The notes under the pieces: generated by a model
What the model was told of the DNA's origin: nothing
Databases searched by the model: none
The model's input: only the letters and a program-made list of their open reading frames with translations
Shown here: positions 20,901 to 32,543 of the stretch, in pieces
Layout of the letters: every line of letters starts with the position of its first letter
Numbering within the stretch: the first letter of the stretch is position 1
Program-made: the position numbers and the translations under genes
Assembly: GCA_030765065.1 (NCBI GenBank)
Contig: CM060990.1
Span: 5,450,001 to 5,514,000, forward strand
Reading direction: 5' to 3'
DNA: 64,000 bases
DNA from: Deroplatys truncata
Lineage: Eukaryota; Arthropoda; Insecta; Mantodea; Mantidae

Positions 20901-23368
20901 CTGCGTGTAAAGGATCGTAGTGTGTAAAGCCCATCACCAGGCTGATAATCTTTAACAAAGGCTTCGACGATGCTCCCCCCTCAAATTTAGAAATGTTTTC
21001 TAAAATATCCCCCGCAATTGAAGAGAAGATCTGATTGAGATCGCTTGACGGAAGAATCAGTACAGGCTTAGAATTAAAGCCAGTGGAAAGACACTTCTCT
21101 TCATCAGATTTGTAGATTAAATATTCAAGTTCTAGGGAACAATGCATCTTTAATCCGCAAATGCTTCTCGTCAAAACGTTTTCCACTTCTTTAATAATAA
21201 GCTCCTTGCACTCATCTAAAAAGACTCTGGGCTCGAGTATTTCTAATGTATTTTCTATTCTACTATTAAAAATACGTCCCTTGAACGCCGATTGGATGGT
21301 ATTGCATTCAAGTCCCTGGCAATTACTAGCACTAACCTTGGCTTTTTTGATTGTAAGCTGCTCCCTCCCGTCCGATGTCGATCCTCTCTTTCCATTCCTA
21401 GGTTCTACATCATTGGATGATGAGGGGGAGGTTGACGGTGCAACGGCTTCATCGTTTGCGCCTGAGGAAGTCGATGGTGCAGCGGCTTCATCGCCGGCGA
21501 CTGAGGAGGTTGATGGTGCAGCGGTCGAGTCTTCACCAATCTCCGGTGATGTTGACTCCTGTGTTGCTAGATCCATAGGCTGGCTTCCAAGGTCACCCAG
21601 ATCATTTCCTGGAATAATAATAATATTAATAATAATATAGAATGTGTAAAACAAGAACTTCATAAAATGTTGAAAAAATTCTTACCATTCAGTGGTTGCT
21701 GCATGTATGGGGTAGCACCCCACCACTACTGATTTGATGCAGGGAACGCTTGTGGTGCAGAGGGCGCGTGATGAACAATACCGCCTCCGAAATAACGTCC
21801 GCTTCCTGGAAATAATAATAACAATATTATTAATAATATAGAATGTGTAAAAGAAGTTCAAAAAATATTGAAAAAATTCTTACCGTTCGGTGCTTGCTGC
21901 ATGTATGGGGCAGGGACCCAACCATGCTGATTTGGTACCAGGAAGTTTTGGAAGCCTGGGGGTGGCGGTGCAGCGGTCGCGAAGCCTGCTGGTGCAACGG
22001 TCGCGAAGCCTGGAGGTACCGGTGCAGCGCTCGCATGTTGACCGATGCCGCCTCCGAAATAAAGTCCATTTCCTGGAAAAAATAAATAATAATAATAATA
22101 GTATAGCATGTTTAAGTACAGAGTTCTAACGAATCTACACGCTATACGTGAAAAATACATGTTTTAAACACTTGCGTGAAAAATACATAGCATTCTGGGA
22201 GACCGAAAGAGTTATGTGACTGCATATGGGGTGAGAAACTCCCCTTAAATATATCCTTTTCTCCTTATACAATCCAGAACTCTATGCTATCGTAGGTAGG
22301 GCTTCGTGTGCTAGAATCGCCAATGTATGTCTACTATTAAATAATTTTAGTTACAATTGCTCAAACACCAGTCTGTAAATTCTTACCGTACGAGTGTTGC
22401 TGCATGTACGGGGCAGAGCCACCTCCATGATGATTTGGTACCAGGAAGGTTTGGAATCCTGGCGGTGCCTGTGCAGCGGTCGATGGATGGCCGATACCAA
22501 AATAAAGTCCACTTCCTGGAAATAATAATAATAAAGAATATGAACAAGAAGTTAATATGAATTGTTACATTACTTTTTTAAAACTCTGAAGAATGCTTAC
22601 CATTCGACTGTTCGGGTGCCTGAATCATTACGTTATTTGATGAGCGATCCTGCAACCGGCGGTGCGTATCCTGCTGGAGCTGGATGTACGCTTCAGCTAT
22701 GTTAGCAGAACTGAATGCTGAAAACGCAATTAATTTACGCGTTAGATTTTTATTTACTTATTTATTAAAGAAAAGTTATATTATTAAGTTAATTTTCTTT
22801 ATTGCGAATACCTTATACAGGGAAAATGTCGATGTACTTTAAACACCTGAGAAATTTCTATTACAAAAATAAAGCACGTGTATTTCTCGACACAATCATG
22901 GAAAATATCTCTTTAACATGATGGTGACAGCCTGGAAGTATTTATTAAATAAATGCGCGAGAGGAATAAAACTTTCACAGTGAATGTTCGACCAATGCAT
23001 GCAAATATGAAGTCTTCGGATCGATTACCTGCGGTTACCATCGGAAGAAATTTTATACAGATCATTTTTTATTCGATTCGCAGGGTCTTCAAGTAATTGT
23101 ATTTCTCTAGAAAGGAATATAATTCACCCGGTGAAAACACGTATTTAAATATCCGGAATAATAATTACTCAACAAGATGAATACTTAACTAAACTGTTCA
23201 CATTTTTTTGAGAATTCCCGCAGCTCAATATTAACTTTTAGAATGCTCAGCTATTCGCATATAAATGCCAGACATTAAAAACAAGAACGCAAATATAAGT
23301 TAAATGTACAGAGAAATAATTTAACTTTTAAAAGTAAATGAAGTGGTTTGTTACAACTTACCAGACAT
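17926..23368 (-). pseudogene. P1 DNA polymerase B, six exons, three in-frame stops
   Basis: A protein-primed-type family B polymerase that would copy P1. Exons on the minus strand, all with GT-AG sites and phase-1 joins: 23368-23362 (ATG TCT G), 22717-22601, 22515-22387, 22072-21884, 21805-21686 and 21608-17926, about 1,414 codons in all. Exons 3-5 are tandem duplicates. Exon 6 starts with PSTSS-type low-complexity repeats. It then holds Exo I (YGDIES, about 20300), a CxxC/HNH-like insertion (RDHDHVTGEY), Exo II (NYDSHF), Exo III, Pol A (YWDINNLYG, about 19125), Pol B (KMNNAVYGK, about 18690) and Pol C (MDTDSF, about 18405). Stops: TAG 21726-21728 in exon 5, TAG 20248-20250 and TAA 20086-20088, all in register with otherwise open frame. 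Exon 5 could be skipped without frame change. Confidence 0.9.
21686..22515 (-). repeat. three duplicated exons of the P1 polymerase gene
   Basis: Exons 3, 4 and 5 (22515-22387, 22072-21884, 21805-21686) each start at CCAG|GAARYGG, encode G-S/N-G-x-YFG near the front and PYMQQ near the end, and finish at a (C/A)xG|GTAAGAATT donor. Their introns also match (TATTATTATTATTTCCAG before, GTAAGAATT after). All are phase 1-1 with lengths divisible by three (129, 189, 120 bp), so copies can be gained, lost or skipped. Exon 4 contains an extra internal repeat (PPGFAT, APAGFAT, PPPPGF). Confidence 0.88.
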
Positions 23369-23467
23369 GATGTTCGTTGAAATTTCACTTTGAATGAGAA
23401 AAGTTTGCAGAGGTCTTAGCTCATTGATTTCAGCGGAGAAACTGTAAGAATTCCCGATGAAGCAGCC

Positions 23468-23475
23468 TTTTTATA
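23468..23475 (-). promoter_or_regulatory. TATA box of P1 polymerase
   Basis: The minus strand reads TATAAAAA, about 100 bp upstream of the ATG at 23368, leaving room for a short leader. This places the polymerase under its own promoter, separate from the virion genes. Confidence 0.65.
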
Positions 23476-23989
23476 GTGTTCTTTTGCAATATAAAAAATG
23501 TATGAGTGAAAGTTTAAGATATATAATACAACGATTTTGATTGGCTACTCCAACCTTCGAGAAGAAGGAGAGGGAAATGCTAGCCTCGCACAGGGGCATT
23601 TCGTAAGCAAGCCTAAACCTGTTATGGGGAAATACATCGATCACGCCACCTCGCCGTAAGGGAAATGTTTCTGCATATGACGTTAGAAAATAAAAAATAT
23701 ATTTTATTTTTTACATGTACCGCTAAAATTCATTGTTAATTATTGATACATTACCAAAATAATCACAGAGCGAAAATAATGTATTGTTTCTGTTGATATA
23801 ATTTTCCTCGAACCAGCTACTTTTCGATTGTGAATAGACACGTCACAGATGTTTAAAAAAACCTGATGCTATGTGATGGCTTTAGAATTCTATTCTCTAT
23901 GCATTACCGCGGGAAAAACGAATAGCGAGTTACCACCTGAGAAAAGTTAAAAGTATTTGAAAATTTAACCCAATATAAAAAATCTGATG
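23476..23989. other. P1 non-coding sequence upstream of polymerase
   Basis: No gene is seen. This is AT-rich sequence between the polymerase promoter and an inserted repeat. Confidence 0.5.
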
Positions 23990-24810
23990 TGTTACACTCA
24001 CATGACTTTCTCTACTCTTGTACAAACTATTTTTACAATCACTTATTCTCCATATGCTTCATGTTAATCGAGATATCGAGATGTCAATGTTATTGGTAAT
24101 TCTCATGTCGATACAAGGTGAATATGGTAGGTTTTAAGCGATAGTCAAATATTTTAACGCAGGTTGCTATGTGGCGCATTCCATTCTCTTTGCATGTCCA
24201 GGACATAAAAACAACAATAACGAATTTGAGAAAAAGTATAAGTATTGGAAATTTTAAGGGAATAACAAGCAATATCTCGAAAACGGTTTACTCAACAACA
24301 AGAATGTATATGATATAAATTATGTATTTTAACGCGATCTCCATTTTTTGTGTAGTAAAATTTTGTCTATCTCTTATGGTTTATCAGTTTTGCAAAAGTC
24401 GTTCAGAATGAAGAATACATTTGGAGACATTCCCAGAAAATTCGAGATATACATTTCAATTCTCATTACAATATCTTAAACATATAATATTTTATTCAAT
24501 ATCGTTAGTCATTTTTGAGAAAATTAAAATTTTCGAAAAATGTTCCATGTAAAGGGTAGTCTGGTGCGGGGCATTTTCTTTAAAACCTTCGTGTCGCATC
24601 TCTGGAAGATACTGAACCTAAATACCAAGTTTGGTGTTTATCCGACTCTTCGTTTCTGAGTTATGCTTCACAGGCACACAGACACACACAGCCATGCTTT
24701 TTTGGATTCAGAGGGTCTCAAAACATGTATTTCCGGTGAAATCTCGGTATGGATTTTTTTGGGTGGAATACAACACTTCCTCTACTTACTATACGTAGTA
24801 GAGAAAGTAA
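23990..24810 (-). mobile_element. interspersed repeat inserted in P1 right arm
   Basis: The segment 24370-24810 is the reverse complement of the repeat in the left flank (3400-4060), including one satellite-type unit ending TACGTAGTAGAGAAAGTAAA near 24807. The other boundary at about 23990-24010 reads GACTTTCTCTACTCTTG, which pairs with that end as a short terminal inverted repeat. This suggests a non-autonomous element that jumped into P1 after or before P1 moved here. Ends are approximate. Confidence 0.6.
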
Positions 24811-25058
24811 AAAACTCATTCGCAAATACTTAATGTCGCAAAAATATTACTTGAAATGAATTTTTGTGTGTGTATTAAGTTTATATTTAACATGCTGGAA
24901 TATTCAAAAAATATCTCTCGAATGGATGAGGTATTTAAAATCGTTCTCGTCCTATGTTTACTAAGAGAATAAGCCAATCTTTTTAAATTGAATAAATTAA
25001 GAGTAACGAGGATTGCGTCTTGTTTAGGAAGGGCTGCATATTTCATTATTTATTTAGA

Positions 25059-25250
25059 ATTAAACAAATGCTATTAGTCGTAATAGTTATACACGCGTAA
25101 TAATCAACGTAACATCCGAACACATACGACAGCAAGCAAATGCGCAAGTCAATTCATATACAATTAATTAATAAAAAATATTTAATTGTTTTCATCGATC
25201 AGCGAGAGCCTTATTTATTTTTAATAACGTATGTAATATTCACCGTTCTG
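25059..25250 (+). repeat. P1 subterminal repeat, copy 1
   Basis: Contains TTAGTCGTAATAGTTATACA, then GCGCAAGTCAATTCATATAC, then TAATTGTTTTCATCGATC. The same order recurs at about 26786, 27500 and 27690, and in inverted form at the inner end of the left TIR (8530-8640). Confidence 0.8.
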
Positions 25251-26040
25251 AATACTTTTTATTCTTCATATTACTCTCGCCAAATCATATTTCTTTGTTC
25301 AACATACCGAAAAAAAATCAGTTTAATTTTTGATATCATGCATGCAATTCTTGTATGTGAGTATTTAAATAATGACAAAGATACAATCGAATGCTTAAGT
25401 ACAGAATCTATACAGTATACGTTTAATTATAATTATAATAGTGCTTCTCACCGCTTAATTTTTCCTAACGCTTGAGTCATATTCAATATTTTATTGAAAG
25501 AAATAAGAGCTATGAAACTTAATCATTAATAATATTCATGTAGAATTTATATTAATTATCGGGGAAAAAAATTTTTGTGGTAAGCTTAAAACATGACTAG
25601 ACTTGGTTTTCCACGGTTTGTGATGGAATTTCTGCACAGAGGAACACATTAAGAAAATCTATTGTATCGCTAATAGTTATTTACCCAGAGGGTCTGTGGT
25701 TTTTCAGAGCACTTAGGATGTTTAATGAAGGGGAAACGTCTGTCATTGTCCACTAATGGCTCTATACACGACCCTGTTTTGCATTCTTCAAACCCTCTTA
25801 AGATGTTTAATGACGTGGAAGCGTCTGCCATTGTCCTCTAATGAGTGTCTACATGTCTTCTTCCGAGAAGACCGTATGCGTTCTTCAGGGGTGTACAGCA
25901 TATTTCTTTCAAGCAGGGTACGCAAGTGAATAATTGGTTGAATTTCTCAAAGTTTGCTACGTCTTTAGAAAGAACATTTAAAAACGAATATCAAATTTAT
26001 ATTTGAGGTCTTCGCGCATGTTTCGAATTTCTTGTAAGGA
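25251..26040. other. P1 right arm, non-coding with a short direct duplication
   Basis: No gene seen. Two similar blocks containing TGTTTAATGAAGGGGAAACG and TGTTTAATGACGTGGAAGCG with (T)GTC(T)GTCATTGTCC follow each other near 25710-25760 and 25805-25850. Confidence 0.55.
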
Positions 26041-26074
26041 GAGGGAGAGAGAGAGAGAGGGAGAGAGAGAGAGC
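26041..26074. repeat. (GA)n microsatellite
   Basis: GA-rich run with a few GGGA interruptions, immediately before the 72-bp minisatellite. Confidence 0.85.
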
Positions 26075-26101
26075 CTACGTCTCGGTCACGATGCATGTTG
26101 A

Positions 26102-26470
26102 GAAGTCCTCTCTCCCTGTTATTATCTCCTTTCGCGATACTTTTATATCTTCTAAGAAAGATATGCCTGCTTTGAAGTCCTCTCTCCATGTTATTATCTC
26201 CTTTCGCGATACTTTTATATCTTCTAAGAAAGGTATGGCAGTTTTGAAGTCCTCTCCCCATGTTATTATCTCCTTTCGCGATACTTTAATATCTACTAAG
26301 AAAGGTATGCCTGTTTTGAAGTCCTCTCTCCATGTTATTATCTCCTTTCGCAATACTTTTATATCTACTAAGAAAGGTGTGCTTGTTTTGAAGTCCTCTC
26401 CCCATGTTATTATCTCCTTTCGCAACACTTTTATATCTACTAAGAAAGGTATGCCTGTTTTGAAGGGTAA
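26102..26470 (+). repeat. 72-bp minisatellite, five units
   Basis: The phrase TTTTGAAGTCCTCTC recurs at 26174, 26246, 26318 and 26390 (first partial unit from 26102, last remnant at 26462), an exact 72-bp period. Because 72 is a multiple of three, frames stay open on both strands (24-residue repeats); I do not regard either as a gene. Confidence 0.92.
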
Positions 26471-26785
26471 TTATTGCTTCTCTCGAGTGAGAAGAGGCAT
26501 AGCGGTCTTATAGTTTTTAACATCAGTTGGAGCGTACCGGCATTTGGTGTGGTGGATACCCCTAGCCATTAAGAGCAGGTACCGGGGGAAAAACCCTAGC
26601 GTTCTGGTTTAACCATTTCTTAAGCTTCATTGTATTAGGCGATGCACAGCGGTCGCACTCGCGTTGTTTTTCGTAAAGGGTTCTCGTGTTAACGTCACAC
26701 GATGGCTATTTACAATGTCGTTCTCAGACGCTTTTTAATTCGTCTAAGCAATGCAATATTTTTTATAAACCCTCCGCTCAAAAGA

Positions 26786-26965
26786 AGAATTAAACAAACG
26801 TTATTAGTTGTAATAGTTATACACGCGTAATAATCACACATATACGAGAACAACCAGGTGCGCGAGTCAATTCATATAGAATTAATTAATAAAAAATATT
26901 TAGTTGTTTTCATCGATCAGCGAGAGCCTTATTTATTTTTAATAACGTATGTAATATTTAACTAT
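26786..26965 (+). repeat. P1 subterminal repeat, copy 2
   Basis: Nearly the same as copy 1 over AATAGTTATACACGCGTAAT through GCGAGAGCCTTATTTATTTT and on to AACGTATGTAATATT. Confidence 0.82.
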
Positions 26966-27499
26966 AATGTTAACCGTATTTATTTTTTCATAATCAATTC
27001 CTCCGGAATTATAACGAGGCAATATGAACGCACCTCGCATGTTAAACGAGTATTGTTTAACTAAAATGTTAATTCGCCTTTATTTTTTTTCCAGAATCAT
27101 ATTTCGCTGAATTATATAGAGTTAAGATGGCCGCCTTGCGCGCACCTTGAGTTTCAATATGGCGAATTCACAACTTTCGATTATGACCACCAGGGGCGCC
27201 GTGAGGAAACCCTCGCTGGTTCAGAGAGAAAAAACCAGTTTCACTCATATTACCACCTGGCGCGCTGTTGTAGGTTGCGAACTGAAACGCGAGTGGAGGG
27301 GGTGCCGTAGTCGACTTGTCACTACACTGGCCGAGAGTCGTTCACACCAGTCTGGCGCTCCATGGAGGAAGGGCTGCGCGCGGGTTTTCAGTGAAATTAT
27401 CACGCGATAACGACTGTTACGGCAACTCTGTCCTTTCAGTTATGGATTCATCTAAGTGTTGTAATATTCTTATAAATCCAAAATATATTTTCCCTCAAA
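26966..27499. other. P1 right arm, no gene seen
   Basis: Moderately GC-rich non-coding sequence. The open frame 27147-27410 has no recognisable features. Confidence 0.45.
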
Positions 27500-27509
27500 A
27501 GTAGTATTA

Positions 27510-28419
27510 AATAAATGTTATTACTCGTAATAATTATACACATGCTACCACACATATACGATGACGAACAGTTACGCGCGAGTCAATTACATTAATCAAT
27601 CAAAAATACTTAATTGTTTTCATGGACCGACTAGCCGCGTTTCATTAGAAGTGTAATTTGTGGACATTAGTAGATGTAAAATGGGGGTTTAGAAGCAGGT
27701 GCGCAAGTCAATTCATATACAATTAATCAATCAAAAATACCTAATTGTTTTCATCGATCGAGGAGCATCGTTTCATTAGATATGCAATGTTAGGACATTA
27801 GTAGTAATATGATTGCGATTCTTTTTTTTCAATAATGTTTTATGCATGGACGAACATTATCTAATTGATTGACACAATTATGTACTCAAACGATTTGCCG
27901 ATGTGTGGCAGGCATCGATAATCACATTCCCTACCACACACACCTTACCAGGGGCGGGGGATTTAGACAGGACGCTATGAGAGCAGGGTGACGTCGCCAG
28001 CGTATACTAACAATACACACTCTCCCACATATCCGCAGGGGAACCAATCACACGGCAGAGATTTAGACAAGTCACAATGAGGGGGGGCGGGAATGTATCC
28101 ACCGTATAGGCACAATACACACTCTCCCACCTATCCACAGGGAACCAATCAGACCACAAAGGGGAGGGAGGGGGGCGGGGCCACCGGCACGCGACCAGAC
28201 CACAAGGGGGAGGGGGGAGGACCTGCCGGCACAGACCCTGTCGGCATTAAGTAAGCCCACAAAGGGAGGGGCGCGGCTAGCGGCACGCGTGACCAGGGCG
28301 GCAAATAGTAGCGCACAAAGAGGGGGCGGGGCTTGAAGTCAGAACAATAGGTCATTAATTCCTTTGTTCTGACCAGAACAATAGCCCATTGTTCTGGAGT
28401 CGCCATTTATTTTACTACT
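27510..28419 (-). repeat. P1 right terminal inverted repeat (with internal duplication)
   Basis: The outer 27920-28419 mirrors 7925-8420 closely. The inner part contains two tandem copies of the subterminal repeat (27560-27640 and 27695-27790) where the left arm has one, so the right TIR is longer. Confidence 0.88.
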
Positions 28420-28425
28420 GTCGCT
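28420..28425. repeat. right TSD of P1 (GTCGCT)
   Basis: Exact copy of the six bases at 7919-7924. Confidence 0.93.
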
Positions 28426-29002
28426 GAATGCATACACAGAAGTAAATGTGACCTTTGAGACGATACCGGCGCGCTGGCTATAGCCAGGCATGACTAGTCG
28501 AGAAGAAATTTCTTCCCCCTCTTTCTCTACACCCCTTGGCCCATCGAAAAACATTTGAAGCCCACTGTATAAACCTCAGCAAATTATGTTGAGAATAAAT
28601 TAATCAGTATATTTTTGCATTGGGTTTTGATATATGTGAATTAAGTGTTCACCTAACTGATTTGTTATTCTTTTGAGGCAAAACCTTTCCAGTTCCTTAC
28701 AGGTGTAATGAGTGCAAAAAGAGAACTCACTGAAGGTAAAAGGTGCAATATAAGAGTATTTTGTGACTTTTTCCAGTTTTCAACTGTCCCTTTTCTCAGT
28801 TCTCACTGTCATTATTTTCTTATCTGTTACTGCTTTATTTTTAACTCTGACTTTCTCGCGAGAACGCTCGCTTATATACTAGTCAGTGTAATGTTTCCAC
28901 AAGGTTCTCGAACATTCTAAAACTACTTCGACACCGTTTCTGAAGGAGGGGAAAAGAAGCTTCCAGAAGGTTCGTGTTATCTACCGATAGCGTGCCCGGT
29001 GA
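28426..29002. other. spacer, nothing recognised
   Basis: Non-coding flank to the right of P1. Short open frames carry no visible domain. Confidence 0.5.
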
Positions 29003-29370
29003 TATATACAGAGTGGACCATTTAAGTCGAGACTGCACAATATCTCCAAAACTCAGCGTTATAGAAATAAATATATTTAATAAAAGTTTCTTGATATTAT
29101 GGGGGAAATTAAATGCAATTAGTCGTGTTTTGTTTGGATGAGGTTATGATTGACGTCATTTTAGAATGAATCTAATTTTTTAAAATAGAAACCTACAATT
29201 AGGGTCAAATTTAATTGACTCTTAAAATGACCATCACAACGTCCTCCAAATAAAATATGACTAATGGAATTTACTTTCCCCCAGAATAGCAAGCAATCTT
29301 TATACAAGGTATTGCTTTCTACGGAAAGGATATGGTACAGTCTCAACTTAAATGGTCCACTCTGTATATA
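29003..29370. mobile_element. MITE-like element with 28-bp TIRs and TA target
   Basis: ACAGAGTGGACCATTTAAGT near 29008 and its reverse complement near 29346-29366 form inverted repeats of about 28 bp (the arms extend to GAGACTG). They are flanked by TATA on both sides, consistent with TA duplication. The element is about 360 bp and has no transposase, as expected for a Tc1/mariner-type MITE. Confidence 0.82.
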
Positions 29371-32300
29371 AACATGATTTCTAAGGTAGTTTCAATAAGT
29401 GTTTCAAGTTTTTAAAACAGTTTTATTGATAACTGATATATGAAGCCTTCAACAACCTGATATCCTTTCCAAAATCAGTACAAAACTAACTTTTATATCT
29501 ACTTAATAAGCTAACCTGATTACTTGAGCGAGGTTAGCTAATTTTAAATCAAACAACATTTACTTTGATTCTGCTCAACGTCAAACTACTGACCAACTTT
29601 TAGCACGATGTATGTGAATGTATGTTTGCTAAACTCATATACAACCGTTTGTCTGTTAAATTCTGTATTTAGAAAAACCTTTAGTATGCGTATATATGGG
29701 AAGGCCGCAAACCACAGAACTTGTGTATCCCAATTATTATTTCACTTTCATCGTTCCTCACGAGACAGCTTAAGTGCTTCGCTTATAGTAACACTCATGG
29801 ACCATTTATGCAGAATTTTGACACTTATCTGTGACTGGATTTTTATGTATAGTGTTGCTCTTTTTTCCCCAGAGCTTTTTGGCTTGCGTAATCCGATGCA
29901 ATAATACTTAAACACCACTTGTAATGGCTAAATGGGTTCTCTAATTCAAGCATGTTTATTAATTTCTTTCTTGAAATAACGACATCAACTATTTGATATA
30001 CGCAGAAATTGCTTTATTCTTTTGCTGTTTTATGTACTAGTGTTGTTACAAAATGTTACATGCATAATTCAGTTTTCATAAGCTTGCACTGCCTGCATAT
30101 CACAACTTATAAAAACGTATTCACTGTTTTATATAGTAAAAGAAACAAACACATTTTTGTCCCAAGTTTAACCTTATCTGCCTGTCTTAGAATTGCGTTA
30201 AATAGTACTTATTAGCATCATAATGCAAACAAAGACTGCTTTATGTCTGCTAAGTTTATCCTTTAGGCTATATCAGAATTAAAAAATAATACCAGGAATT
30301 TAAAGATCGACTAACACTATTTTTTCCAAGAGATTATGAGAAACTTATTTTTTGCACTTATTGTTAAGTTTTACAAACGTATTAATTTTGGTTTAGTAAT
30401 ACATTTAGTGTTATAGCTTTTCCCCCATGTGATGCAAACAAAACACTAATAAGAGCTCCAATTCTGAAAATAAAATTACCTGAATAAACTGCCTGGTTTT
30501 GTAGATTAATATACCTCCAACAGGTCACAATTGTAAAACAGATACGGAGAGAAACAGGAGTTCAAGACAGATATGTATCTAATAGATTTGGCACTTCAAA
30601 TTTTTCATTTACTGACCAACTAAGGAATTAGTTTATATTACTTCCATTTTATTGTATATTATTAGGAAACATGTCAATTACTAATCATTTACATTGCCCA
30701 GTCATAAAAAGCTGTATTCCCAATAAATGTTATGCTACTTGATGAAGTAAGTGTGGTGCACCAGATGTAATGTTTGGCTTGTTTCATTTTCCTATACAAC
30801 TTAGCCTCACTTAATGATAATTTTACGATTGGGTGCATTGATATGAATTCGTGGAAGAAATTAAATAGAATGAATCAAATAGGTGTACAACTAACCTTGA
30901 CTGAAACTTCCAGCACGTGACGCGATATTTTTTCAGAAATCTAGCTAATACCTATATCCTGTTCTTTGTCCTCCATGTCGACGTACTGAAGATGGCTTGT
31001 CGGGAGGTTAGAGAATTTCAAGCTATTAAGAGTTAGAACGGCCATAGTCCTTTTATAAGCTAAGAAAGTAAACGTATCTATATTGAGTTAAGTTAATTTC
31101 AAAGTTTGAGCAAGGGCTCAAATTTCGCTGATTTCCATTGAATGAATGTATACTAATCAGCATTAGCTACTCATCCGGCTCAAAGTTCTATGTATAGAGT
31201 ATGTCAATTTTAATCACCTTTGAGTATCTTTAGAAAACTGAAATATAGTCACATTATCTGCATCCTTATTGTAATTGCTTTTAGAGTCAAGCAGACTACA
31301 CTTACGGGGCATTTTGTCCTTTCAGTGTATATTAAAAGGCAATGTTATACAGAGCAAGTGCACGCGATGGGTCTTTTATACTTTTATACATGCTTCTTGC
31401 CGAAGTCCTTACCCAAAACTTGGTTTATCACCAACTTATTTCTCTAGCAATACCAATAGACTACCTTTGCTCGTGACGTCGCAAACAGGAATCGACTTGG
31501 AGTGTCGAGCCCGTGTTTTTGACTGTTGCCAACCGTCTTGGGAGTATACCAAAAGCTGTACTGTGGAGGGACTAAAACATCACCATATACCTTAACATGA
31601 GAGTTGTCCAAACGTATATTATCTATCACTTCGCAATAAGATAGAGAGAGAGTATAATCGCCCCAGCTCTCTCCTCTCACAGTGTGGGCAGAAAAGAGTT
31701 AAAGGACGTAAAACCCATCCTAAATACTGAATAAACGCTTCAAATAGAAATCTCAGTCAAGCAAGTCCAAATCTATGTTGGTGTGAGGTGTTTGGATAAG
31801 TTCTCTCTCGCTCTCGGCTCTCTCTCTCTCTCTCTCTCTCTCAGAATCTTGCCTTATCTTCATAAGATAAAATATGTCGGATAACTCTCACAATGAACAC
31901 ATTTGAGTAACATTCCATTTCATTCACCATCTCTGAAGACCTGAGTTATTAAATGATATGTCAACACCCCCGTTATAGTTCCTTATTCACAATTAGATTA
32001 AAGTAGGACAGTGTCCTACATGAAAGGTGTCTACTCCTTATCTGCTATAGGTACACAATCTTCCAAACAGTTCTTACAATCATGAGCGGATAGATACGGT
32101 AACTGATCTATAATATATTATGTCTCTATATTGACTATAGTAACACCGCATATAAATCTTAAACCACACTATATGCTCGGATAAATTTGTGAGGCGCCTA
32201 TTTGTGAAACAAATGCTGAATGACAATTGATTTAGATACTCTTAGATTTTTATAAAACGTATCTTCATTTTGTACAGAAGCTTTAATCTCAAAATGAAGC

Positions 32301-32543
32301 TCTGTCGCTTCTGTATGTGATTACGTTCAATTTCTGGTATACGCGTCATTTGTCACTCATATGACTTCTCGATAAGCTCTGCATGATTTAATTGTACATA
32401 AACTATGAGAAAGGTGTGCATGATATTACACTGAAACGGCCTCTCTGTAGATAGTGGTCGTCAGTGAAATGCAACATAAATAATGTGCATCAGAGCTGTC
32501 CAGAACAGTGTTTATGGTGATAAGCTGTTTCCCTAACAAAAAT
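29371..32543. other. spacer; only a (CT)n run
   Basis: No gene was recognised in about 3.2 kb of AT-rich sequence. A (CT)n microsatellite lies at about 31817-31842. Open frames up to about 100 codons occur but carry no recognisable motif. Confidence 0.5.

Larger units (their letters stand above)
7925..28419. mobile_element. Polinton/Maverick element P1 (20,495 bp, adintovirus-type gene set)
   Basis: The termini are AGTAGTAAAATAAATGGCGA and its reverse complement, and a perfect 6-bp target duplication flanks them. Contents in order: spliced Cys-rich gene, unknown gene, leftward capsid/protease cluster, rightward ATPase/fibre/PY-like/integrase cluster, and leftward spliced DNA polymerase B. 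Family knowledge: this is a full Polinton set (protein-primed type PolB, retroviral-type integrase, adenain-like protease, FtsK/HerA-type ATPase, capsid proteins). Lesions in the capsid, penton, core, integrase and polymerase genes show that this copy is not functional as it stands, but TIRs and TSD are well preserved. Confidence 0.95.

Noticed and set aside
26075..26513. Repeat proteins on both strands of the 72-bp minisatellite
   Set aside because: Period divisible by three explains the open frames; no start context, no flanking gene structure.
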